From Anaerocolumna sp. MB42-C2 (GTDB taxonomy: Bacteria; Bacillota; Clostridia; Lachnospirales; Lachnospiraceae), in assembly GCF_030913705.1 (NCBI RefSeq), contig NZ_CP133190.1, positions 4,551,501 to 4,615,500 of the forward strand: a DNA stretch of 64,000 bases, in the 5' to 3' direction. Positions 27,386 through 34,867 of the stretch are shown here, piece by piece. The notes under the pieces are model-generated. The model was not told where the DNA came from and did not search any database. It worked only from the letters and a program-made list of their open reading frames with translations. The number at the start of each line of letters is the position of its first letter. Position 1 is the stretch's first letter. The translations under genes and the position numbers were made by a program.

Positions 27386-27416
27386 TTCATTTAAATATTA
27401 TTAAAGCATATTGTAA

Positions 27417-27460
27417 AAACCCTTATTTTAGTTATAGATCACTAAAATAAGGGTTTTTTT
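27417..27460 (+). terminator. Terminator after the GntR gene
   Basis: AACCCTTATTTTAGT pairs with ACTAAAATAAGGGTT, then TTTTT. Confidence 0.9.
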
Positions 27461-27462
27461 AT

Positions 27463-27600
27463 TTTATTTAAGATGAAAATCTTCAAACTTCCCTACGGAA
27501 TAAAAAGCCCGACCGACAGGATCACCCCTCGCAGAAAGGAAATATATTGCTGCAGGGCCAGCTGGGACACGAAAGTGTCATCCTGCTAGCACTTTGTTTG
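27463..27600. repeat. Composite hairpin repeat, copy 4 (diverged)
   Basis: Contains AACTTCCCTACGGAATAAAAAGCCC matched in part to copy 2, then GACCGACAGGATCA and the GACACGAAAGTGTC hairpin. It is the third copy within 4.3 kb around amtB-glnK-gntR. Confidence 0.45.
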
Positions 27601-27614
27601 TTCGAAATATGCAA

Positions 27615-27632
27615 AATGATATAAATGATATA
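27615..27632. promoter_or_regulatory. Repeated half-site upstream of the ABC operon
   Basis: AATGATATAAATGATATA is a tandem of AATGATATA, the half-site of the palindrome at 26130-26146. A related GGTATAAATGGTATAAAT lies near 27814-27832. Likely target of the GntR-type regulator. Confidence 0.4.
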
Positions 27633-27659
27633 GTAAGTATAATTAATATAATAATACTC

Positions 27660-27688
27660 TTGACAAATGATATATACGATGATAATAT
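27660..27688 (+). promoter_or_regulatory. Predicted promoter of the ABC transporter/glycosidase operon
   Basis: TTGACA (27660-27665), 17-base spacer, TAATAT (27683-27688). Another AATGATATA lies inside the spacer, so a bound regulator would cover the promoter. Confidence 0.6.
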
Positions 27689-27902
27689 ATGTTTATAATC
27701 TACAAGCATATATGAATATACATTTAATTATTATACAAAATACATATAATATATTCTAAGTAGAGTAAATTCTAATAAGCACATATACTGATTCGTGCTG
27801 CAAAAACTTTACAATGGTATAAATGGTATAAATAATATATTGTGCACCATGGATACGTTGAATGTTTAAATTGCTTGTTTGTTTTGGAAAGGAGATGGAG
27901 TT

Positions 27903-28781
27903 TTGAAAGTGAAAAGCCGTGTAGCTACAAAACAAAATTTTATTGGAAAACTGTTTGTTGCACCTCCGGTAATTTTGTTTCTCGTTTTTACCCTATTTCC
28001 AATGATAATGGCAATCGCGTTAAGTTTTACCGATTATGACATAATTAATATGCCAAGATTCGTTGGATTAAAGAATTTCCAAAAAATAGTAGGGGATGAG
28101 TTCTTTTGGATTTCTTTAAAAAACACCTGTTATTATACGGTTTTATATGTACCGTCAGGATTGTTCTTATCACTTGGTGCTGCATTGTTTTTAAATTCTG
28201 AAAAAAGAATGGTAGGTCTGTTCAGGACTCTGTTTTATTTACCTGTTCTTTCTTCCAGTGTAGCAACCGCCACGTTATGGTTTTGGATATTAAACCCTCA
28301 ATTAGGTCTTTTAAATGGAATTTTAGGAGTATTTCATATTGAAGGACCGGCATGGTTATATGATTCCAAGTTAGCTATGATTGCTATTGTTATGATGAGT
28401 TTGTGGGCAGGTTTTGGCGGCAATATGATGATTTTTCTGTCCGGTTTAAAAGGGATCCCCCAGATTTATTATGAGGCAGCGAAAGTGGAGGGAGCCGGCA
28501 GATGGCAGATGTTTAAGTTGATAACGATGCCGTCACTGACCAAGACAACATTTCTTGTATCAACGATGCTTATTATAGGTACTTTCCAGGTATTTGACCA
28601 GGCCTTTGTGTTAACAAAAGGCGGGCCGGGAAATGCCACCATAACTTTGGTTTATTACATATATAACAACGGTTTCAAGAATCTGAATATGGGATATGCC
28701 TCCAGTATTTCACTTATATTATTTTTAATTATTTTAGTTATGACACTTCTTAACCAGAAAATAAATAAGGCAGATATTTAG
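27903..28781 (+). CDS. Sugar ABC transporter permease (MalF/UgpA type)
   Basis: A 292-residue inner-membrane permease with six membrane helices and the cytoplasmic EAA loop (YYEAAKVEGAGRWQMF). It pairs with the next permease for oligosaccharide import. TTG 27903 is taken as start because AAAGGAGATGG lies just before it; the longer frame from 27879 contains that site. No ATPase gene is in the operon, so a shared MsmK/MsiK-type ATPase is expected elsewhere in the genome. Confidence 0.92.
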   Translation: MKVKSRVATKQNFIGKLFVAPPVILFLVFTLFPMIMAIALSFTDYDIINMPRFVGLKNFQKIVGDEFFWISLKNTCYYTVLYVPSGLFLSLGAALFLNSEKRMVGLFRTLFYLPVLSSSVATATLWFWILNPQLGLLNGILGVFHIEGPAWLYDSKLAMIAIVMMSLWAGFGGNMMIFLSGLKGIPQIYYEAAKVEGAGRWQMFKLITMPSLTKTTFLVSTMLIIGTFQVFDQAFVLTKGGPGNATITLVYYIYNNGFKNLNMGYASSISLILFLIILVMTLLNQKINKADI

Positions 28782-28804
28782 AGAAAAGGAGGTAATAAAA
28801 AAAG

Positions 28805-29671
28805 ATGAAGACAAAGAAAAAAATAGGTGATATTTTATGGTACATTGGCGCGGTTTGCATTGCACTTATTACTGTTTTTCCTTTTTTATGGATGTTAGCC
28901 ACATCATTTAAACCGGAGGGAGAGATTTACTCTAATTCCCTGTCATTATTATCTAAGGATTTTTCCATGAAGAATTACGAGAAGGTATTTGATACGATCC
29001 CGTTTTTCCGCTATTTTATGAATTCATTAATATTGGCTGCCTGCGGTGTGATTACCAATGTATTTTTGGGAGCTCTGGCGGGATATTCCTTTGCGAAACT
29101 GAAATTCAGAGGAAGAAAAATAACCTTTACCCTACTTTTATCATCCATGATGATCCCGGGTGTCGTTACTATGATACCGCAGTTTTTAGTGTTAAAATAT
29201 TTCCCTTTCGTTGGCGGAAATAACCTGCTCGGACAGGGAGGAACCGGATTTATTAATCATTATTCGGCTATCGTAATTCCGGGTGCGGTAGGAGCTTTTG
29301 CAGTTTTCTTTATGAAGCAGTTCTTTGAGACACTTCCGGATGATCTGGCAGAGGCTGCAAGAGTAGATGGATGTAATGAGTTTCGTATTTTCTGGCAGAT
29401 TTATTTACCACTGATTAAACCTGCTGCAATGACTTTGGGAATTATGACTTTCCAGGCAGGATGGAATTCCTTTATGTGGCCTATGATAGTGCTTAATTCC
29501 AAAGAAATGATGACCATTCAGGTGGGATTATCAACGTTTCAGTATCAGTATAATACCAGTTACGGACCACTTATGGCCGGAACCGTCATTGCAACCTTAC
29601 CAACTATATTGATTTTTGTTTTTGCACAAAAATATTATATCCAGGGTATTGCTTTTACCGGCAATAAGTAA
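28805..29671 (+). CDS. Sugar ABC transporter permease (MalG type)
   Basis: A 288-residue permease with six helices and the EAA loop LAEAARVDGCNEFRIFW. It forms the membrane channel with the upstream permease; the gap is 23 bases and contains AAAGGAGG. By operon context the cargo is probably mannan oligosaccharide. Confidence 0.92.
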   Translation: MKTKKKIGDILWYIGAVCIALITVFPFLWMLATSFKPEGEIYSNSLSLLSKDFSMKNYEKVFDTIPFFRYFMNSLILAACGVITNVFLGALAGYSFAKLKFRGRKITFTLLLSSMMIPGVVTMIPQFLVLKYFPFVGGNNLLGQGGTGFINHYSAIVIPGAVGAFAVFFMKQFFETLPDDLAEAARVDGCNEFRIFWQIYLPLIKPAAMTLGIMTFQAGWNSFMWPMIVLNSKEMMTIQVGLSTFQYQYNTSYGPLMAGTVIATLPTILIFVFAQKYYIQGIAFTGNK

Positions 29672-29734
29672 AAAATCATAATTCGTGTATCAATCTACCT
29701 GGGTTTGATACCGATAATAAAAGGAGGAAGATAT

Positions 29735-31081
29735 ATGAAGAAAGCAGCAAAAAACATGTTTAAAAAAGCGGGAGCAGTTTTACTTACCGCTGCTCTGGTA
29801 ATGGGTTCACTTACCGGATGCGCCGGATCCGGTAACAAGGCAAATGATACGTCTGCATCTACGGCAGAAACGGGAAACAAAAATGCAGATAATTCAGGAA
29901 ATGGAAAAGTAACGGAAATTACTATGTGGGGATCCTGGAGCGGTGATCAGGTTGGACAGCTTGAAAACCAGTTGAAGACTTATAATGAATCTCAGAATAA
30001 GTATCATGTTACTTATTCGGTACAGGACGGAATGGAACAAAAATTACTGACTGCTATTGTAAGTAACCAGGCGCCGGATGTTGTTTTATGGGACCGTTTT
30101 AATACCAGCGTATATGCCCCTAAGGGAGCTTTCACCCAATTAGACGATATGGTGGCAAAAGACAGTGTTGATTTAACTAAATTTTATGCACCTGCAGTGG
30201 ATGAACTTACCTTTGACAGTAAATTATACGGTATTCCTTTAACGGTAGATACCAGAGTTATTTTTTACAATAAAACTATGTTTAAAGAAGCAGGTGTTGA
30301 CCCGGCATCCATAACTGATTGGGAGAGTTTAAGGCAGGCTGCCATTAAACTGACGAAAAGAGATGGAGACAAATTAGTTCAGGCAGGTTTCTCTTTAAAG
30401 GATGTAGGCCTGTTTAATAACTGGATCGGGCAGGCAGGCGGAAAAATGATTGATGATTCAGCCACACCTGCAAAAACTGCGTTTAATTCCCAGGCCGGTT
30501 TAGATGTTTTAAAATATTGGGATCAATTATTAAATGATGATAAGGTTTATGAATTAGGGTTTGAGGATGCATTTGGGGGAGATGGATTTAAAGCAGGTAA
30601 AGTTGCTATTACTTTTAACGGACCATGGACTTTACAAAGTTATAAAGATGCTGGTATCGATTTTGGTGTAATCGGACAGCCGGTAGGTCCTACAGGCGCT
30701 AAATCAGCCATGATGGGCGGTTTTGGACTGATTATCCCTAATAAGGCTGTAAATGTTGACGGCGCATGGGATTTCATTAAATGGTGGACAACACAGCCCG
30801 CAAACGGAGTGGAATTTGCTAAAATCAGCGGAAACCTTCCTGCCAATAAAGATGCGGCAGCCGATCCTTATTTTATGAATGATGAAATACTGAAAGTATT
30901 TTCCGATACAATGCAGTATGCAGGGATTCGTTCTAAAGTTCCCGGATATTCCGATGTAGAAGGTTTGGCTTTAATTCCTCAATTACAAAAATATGTGGCA
31001 GGGGAAATCAGTGCGGAGGATGCTCTTAAGAATGCTCAGGCACAAGGAGATGGAGTCTTAGCTGACGCAGCAAATAAATAA
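29735..31081 (+). CDS. Extracellular sugar-binding lipoprotein of ABC transporter
   Basis: A 448-residue family-1 solute-binding protein. The signal peptide ends in a lipobox LTGC with the lipid-carrying Cys29, followed by a Ser/Thr/Asn-rich linker and the two-lobed binding domain. It captures oligosaccharides outside the membrane and delivers them to the two permeases. ATG 29735 follows AAAGGAGG; an earlier frame start at 29705 is discarded because it precedes that site. Confidence 0.93.
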   Translation: MKKAAKNMFKKAGAVLLTAALVMGSLTGCAGSGNKANDTSASTAETGNKNADNSGNGKVTEITMWGSWSGDQVGQLENQLKTYNESQNKYHVTYSVQDGMEQKLLTAIVSNQAPDVVLWDRFNTSVYAPKGAFTQLDDMVAKDSVDLTKFYAPAVDELTFDSKLYGIPLTVDTRVIFYNKTMFKEAGVDPASITDWESLRQAAIKLTKRDGDKLVQAGFSLKDVGLFNNWIGQAGGKMIDDSATPAKTAFNSQAGLDVLKYWDQLLNDDKVYELGFEDAFGGDGFKAGKVAITFNGPWTLQSYKDAGIDFGVIGQPVGPTGAKSAMMGGFGLIIPNKAVNVDGAWDFIKWWTTQPANGVEFAKISGNLPANKDAAADPYFMNDEILKVFSDTMQYAGIRSKVPGYSDVEGLALIPQLQKYVAGEISAEDALKNAQAQGDGVLADAANK

Positions 31082-31093
31082 TTGTTATTAAGG

Positions 31094-31187
31094 AGGATGT
31101 AAATAATCCTGTCTGGATTGCCGCTTATTCCTATCGAAATACAGAAAGAATAAGAATCATTCCTGAAAGGATTATTACATCCTTTTT
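31094..31187 (+). terminator. Intercistronic terminator/attenuator after the binding protein
   Basis: AGGATGTAAATAATCCT (31094-31110) pairs with its near-complement at 31168-31183, then TTTTT; an inner CTTATTC/GAATAAG stem fills the loop. It would keep expression of the binding protein above that of the downstream hydrolases. Confidence 0.65.
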
Positions 31188-31226
31188 AGCTGTTACTTAA
31201 TATATAATATCAGAAAGGAATAGAAT

Positions 31227-32249
31227 ATGATAAATAACATAAGCGAGATTTGTGAAAAAGTACAGGAAAGCCTGGTAGAGTATTTTTGGAACGAGAAAGA
31301 GGGTACCTTTGTAAATCATTATCCGGTAAAAGATACAGAAAACTGGATCTATTGGTGGCATGCTCATTCTTTAGACAGTCTTTTGGACGGTTATAACCGG
31401 ACGGGAGAGGAGAAATATTTAGACCGAATCCAAAAAGAATATAATGGGACCTTTGTTAAAAACGGAAATACCTTTCTTCATAACTGGTATGATGATATGG
31501 AATGGATGGCTTTAGCCCAGTTAAGGCTTTATGATGCAACAGGAGAACAAAACTATAAAGAACAGACCTTGACCCTATGGGAGGATATTAAAACTGCCTG
31601 GAATGATTCTATGGGCGGAGGTATGGCCTGGAAAAAAGATCAGTTAGACTATAAGAACACGCCGGCTAATGCTCCGGCAGCTATATTGGCATTCCGCCTC
31701 TATCAAAGATTTCAAAGAGAAGAGGATTTAAAGTGGGGAGAAAAGATACTGAAATGGAATATGGAAAACCTGATGGATTTGGAAACCGGGTTCGTTTGGG
31801 ATGGCTTAAACCGACAGGGAGATAATAAAATAGATTATGATTGGAAATTTACTTATAATCAGGGCGTAGTAATTGGTGCGCTGGTAGAACTTTATAAAAT
31901 AAACCATTCTCCGGTTTGCCTTAACCAGGCTGTAAAAACTGCAAAGATTACTAAGAAACTATTGGCAGATACAAATAAGGGCATCTTGCCTTATGAGGGA
32001 TTGGACGACTGTGGTTTATTTAAAGGTATATTGGTGAGGTATCTATATGAGCTGCATCTGGTATATCCGGAATTGGAGGAGATAAAGGATATGATTTTAT
32101 CTAACGCCAGATGTGTGATTGACTATAGTATGAATGAAAACGGATTAATCGGGGGGGACTGGATGGCAAAAGAGACAAGCTGCGTAGATCTTGCTCAGCA
32201 TTTAAGCGGAATTATGCTCCTTGAAACAGCTGCCAAACTCCTTAAATAG
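31227..32249 (+). CDS. GH76 family alpha-1,6-mannanase-like enzyme, cytoplasmic
   Basis: A 340-residue (alpha/alpha)6-barrel protein of GH76 type. The consecutive catalytic aspartates are Asp89-Asp90 in HNWYDDMEW, and the glycine-rich GGGMAWKK loop is typical. Characterised GH76 enzymes are endo-alpha-1,6-mannanases acting on the fungal mannan backbone. There is no signal peptide, so it should trim oligosaccharides after uptake. The next gene is a membrane-anchored paralogue. Confidence 0.85.
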   Translation: MINNISEICEKVQESLVEYFWNEKEGTFVNHYPVKDTENWIYWWHAHSLDSLLDGYNRTGEEKYLDRIQKEYNGTFVKNGNTFLHNWYDDMEWMALAQLRLYDATGEQNYKEQTLTLWEDIKTAWNDSMGGGMAWKKDQLDYKNTPANAPAAILAFRLYQRFQREEDLKWGEKILKWNMENLMDLETGFVWDGLNRQGDNKIDYDWKFTYNQGVVIGALVELYKINHSPVCLNQAVKTAKITKKLLADTNKGILPYEGLDDCGLFKGILVRYLYELHLVYPELEEIKDMILSNARCVIDYSMNENGLIGGDWMAKETSCVDLAQHLSGIMLLETAAKLLK

Positions 32250-32269
32250 AAATTTAAGAGGAGAGCATA

Positions 32270-33469
32270 ATGAAACAAAATAGAAATGGGAACAGTGGCA
32301 GGAAAAAGTTATATATATCAGCCTGTGTACTTGTAATTTTAATGATTGCCGTAATCGGTTATCTTCTTATCTCGTCTAATCAGAGGAATTCCGGAAAAAG
32401 GACAGGAAATATGGTACAGGAAACAAAGGAAGAATTACAGAATATAGCTCTGGGAGAAACCCAGGATACACAGAAAGCGAGGCAGAGCAAACCTACTATA
32501 GATATGGCAAAAACTGGGCTGGATAAATATCTTGCAAGTTTTTATGTAAAAGAAGATAAAGGCGGTTATATTGTAGGAGAAGATTTCTGGCAGCAGGCAG
32601 AAATCTTTGAAATTATCATAGATGCCTATGAGCAGACCAAAGACGATAAATATCTTACCGTGATCAATGATATGTATAAAGGGTTTATCGCTAACCACGG
32701 AGAAGACTGGTCTTATAATGAGTTTAATGATGATATTATGTGGATGACCATTGCCTGTACCAGGGCATATTCGGTAACTGGGGACAGAAACTATTTGAAC
32801 CAGGCCCAAAAGCACTTTAATCTGGTGTTTGACCGTGCATGGAGTGAGGATTTAGGCGGCGGATTATTCTGGAAAACAGAAAATAAAACGAAGAATTCCT
32901 GTATTAATTGTCCTGCTGTAATTGCAGCTTGTCTGCTTGGAAATGCAACAGGTGATAAGAAATATATGGATAAAGCCGTTATGATATACAATTGGGAGAA
33001 AGAGAATTTGTTTGGAACCACCGGCGCAGTTTTTGATGCATATGATCTTAAGACCGGGATAAACCAGTGGTGCTCAACTTATAATCAGGGAACTTTCATA
33101 GGAGCAGCTATGAAATTATATCAATATTTTGGAGATGAAACTTATCTTACAGATGCGAAAAAAGCTGCGGATTATACGGTTAACACTATGTTTTCAGGTC
33201 AGGTAATGAACACGGAGGGGGATGGCAATGATCTGCCGGGGTTTAAGGGAATACTGGCCCGCTGGATGGGTAAATTCGTCCGGGAATGCAATCAATATCA
33301 ATATATCCCCTGGCTTTATGATAATGCAATGGCTGCGTGGAACAATCAGAATAAAAACGGCATCATGTGGACCTTGTTTAACACAAAAACAGAAGATACT
33401 TTTTATTCTGCCTGGGGTTGTTCGGCAGCGGTATCCATGCTGGTAAATTGTCCATGGGATCTGGAATAA
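32270..33469 (+). CDS. GH76 family alpha-1,6-mannanase, membrane-anchored
   Basis: A 399-residue GH76 enzyme with an N-terminal signal anchor (hydrophobic about 15-33) and a linker of about 45 residues, placing the catalytic domain outside the membrane. The paired catalytic aspartates are Asp154-Asp155 in EFNDDIMWM, with GGGLFWKT as the glycine loop. It could make the first endo-cuts in alpha-1,6-mannan at the cell surface for import by the adjacent ABC system. It begins 20 bases after the cytoplasmic paralogue. Confidence 0.87.
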   Translation: MKQNRNGNSGRKKLYISACVLVILMIAVIGYLLISSNQRNSGKRTGNMVQETKEELQNIALGETQDTQKARQSKPTIDMAKTGLDKYLASFYVKEDKGGYIVGEDFWQQAEIFEIIIDAYEQTKDDKYLTVINDMYKGFIANHGEDWSYNEFNDDIMWMTIACTRAYSVTGDRNYLNQAQKHFNLVFDRAWSEDLGGGLFWKTENKTKNSCINCPAVIAACLLGNATGDKKYMDKAVMIYNWEKENLFGTTGAVFDAYDLKTGINQWCSTYNQGTFIGAAMKLYQYFGDETYLTDAKKAADYTVNTMFSGQVMNTEGDGNDLPGFKGILARWMGKFVRECNQYQYIPWLYDNAMAAWNNQNKNGIMWTLFNTKTEDTFYSAWGCSAAVSMLVNCPWDLE

Positions 33470-33479
33470 AAAAATATGC

Positions 33480-33535
33480 TAATTGACGTACCATAACCTA
33501 ATAGGCTTTTGACACTCCAAGCCTACAAAGAAAAT
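33480..33535. repeat. Short hairpin resembling one end of the 53166 element
   Basis: TAGGCTT/AAGCCTA form a stem around TTGACACTCC. Read on the minus strand, the segment matches most positions of the 22-bp end of the element at 53166-53426. It may be a remnant end or chance. Confidence 0.3.
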
Positions 33536-33553
33536 AGATAAAGGAGATTTAAT

Positions 33554-34867
33554 ATGAAGCAGATACCTGCGATATTGGAAGAAAAAGCAGCAGAATTAGA
33601 GACTTATTATAAAGAAAATTATCCAGGCCTGGCACCTTTGGCAAAACAATGCTTCTTAAATACCATAGAAACGACGGTAAAACAATTAGAAGACGGAAGT
33701 TATTTTGTAATTACCGGAGATATACCGGCCATGTGGCTTCGCGATTCGGCCGCTCAGGTACGCCATTACCTACGTTACGCCAAGCAGGATCAGGATTTAC
33801 GGAACATAATAGAGGGTGTAATTAAAAAACAGGTGGAATTTGTGAACATCGATCCATATGCCAATGCATTTAACGAAAGCAGCAACGGGATGGGACATCA
33901 GGATGATACACAATTAAATCCATCCGTATGGGAGAGAAAATATGAGGTGGATTCTTTGTGTGCGCCATTATACTTATCTTATTCTTACTGGAAAGAAACC
34001 GGTATAAGTACAATTTTTACCGAAGATTTTCTTAAAATGATAAATACAATTATTCAGGTATTTACCGTTGAACAGAAACATGAAAATTCACCTTACTATT
34101 TCAGAAGATATCAATGCGTAAAATCAGATACCCTTGTTAATAACGGTAAAGGAAGACCGGTTAACCATACCGGGATGACCTGGTCAGGTTTCCGCCCATC
34201 CGATGACTGTACCAAATTTGGCTATCTGATTCCCGCTAATATGATGGCTGTTGTTGCGTTAAGTAATGGAGAAGAAATCTGCCGTGAAATTTACAAAGAC
34301 GATGAGACAGCAGGAAAATGCAGGACATTACTGGAAGAAATCAAGGCTGGTATTGAGGATTATGGTATTATTAATTATCCGGGATACGGTAAGATCTATG
34401 CTTATGAGACAGACGGATTTGGGAACTATAACCTTATGGATGATGCCAATTCCCCCAGCCTGTTAGCTATGCCCTACCTGAACTACTGCGGCAAAAAAGA
34501 TGAGTTGTATCAAAATACCAGGAGATTTGTATTGTCTAAGGATAATCCGTATTACTGCACAGGAAAATATGCCAGCGGTGTAGGAAGCCCTCATACGCCC
34601 AAAGGAATGGTTTGGCATATCGGTATCGTTATGCAGGCTTTGACCTCCACAGATGATAAGGAAATCAATGACTGTCTTATAATGCTTGCCAATACCCATG
34701 CGGGAACTAATTTTTGTCATGAAGCTTTTAATCCGGATGACCCCGCGGATTATACCAGATCATGGTTTGCATGGGCCAATTCCCTATTTGCGGATTTATT
34801 GATCCAATTAAAGGAGAGAAACTTTTTTAAACAGGAAGGACAAGGTGTAAATAATGAGCGAAAATAA
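33554..34867 (+). CDS. GH125 exo-alpha-1,6-mannosidase
   Basis: A 437-residue metal-independent alpha-mannosidase of GH125 (formerly DUF1237). Blocks typical of the family are MWLRDSAAQVRHY near 60-72, HQDDTQLNPSVWERKYEVDS near 115-135 and FGYLIPANMMAV. It removes terminal alpha-1,6-mannose. Cytoplasmic, and its end overlaps the GH38 gene by 14 bases, so the two are translationally coupled. Confidence 0.9.
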   Translation: MKQIPAILEEKAAELETYYKENYPGLAPLAKQCFLNTIETTVKQLEDGSYFVITGDIPAMWLRDSAAQVRHYLRYAKQDQDLRNIIEGVIKKQVEFVNIDPYANAFNESSNGMGHQDDTQLNPSVWERKYEVDSLCAPLYLSYSYWKETGISTIFTEDFLKMINTIIQVFTVEQKHENSPYYFRRYQCVKSDTLVNNGKGRPVNHTGMTWSGFRPSDDCTKFGYLIPANMMAVVALSNGEEICREIYKDDETAGKCRTLLEEIKAGIEDYGIINYPGYGKIYAYETDGFGNYNLMDDANSPSLLAMPYLNYCGKKDELYQNTRRFVLSKDNPYYCTGKYASGVGSPHTPKGMVWHIGIVMQALTSTDDKEINDCLIMLANTHAGTNFCHEAFNPDDPADYTRSWFAWANSLFADLLIQLKERNFFKQEGQGVNNERK

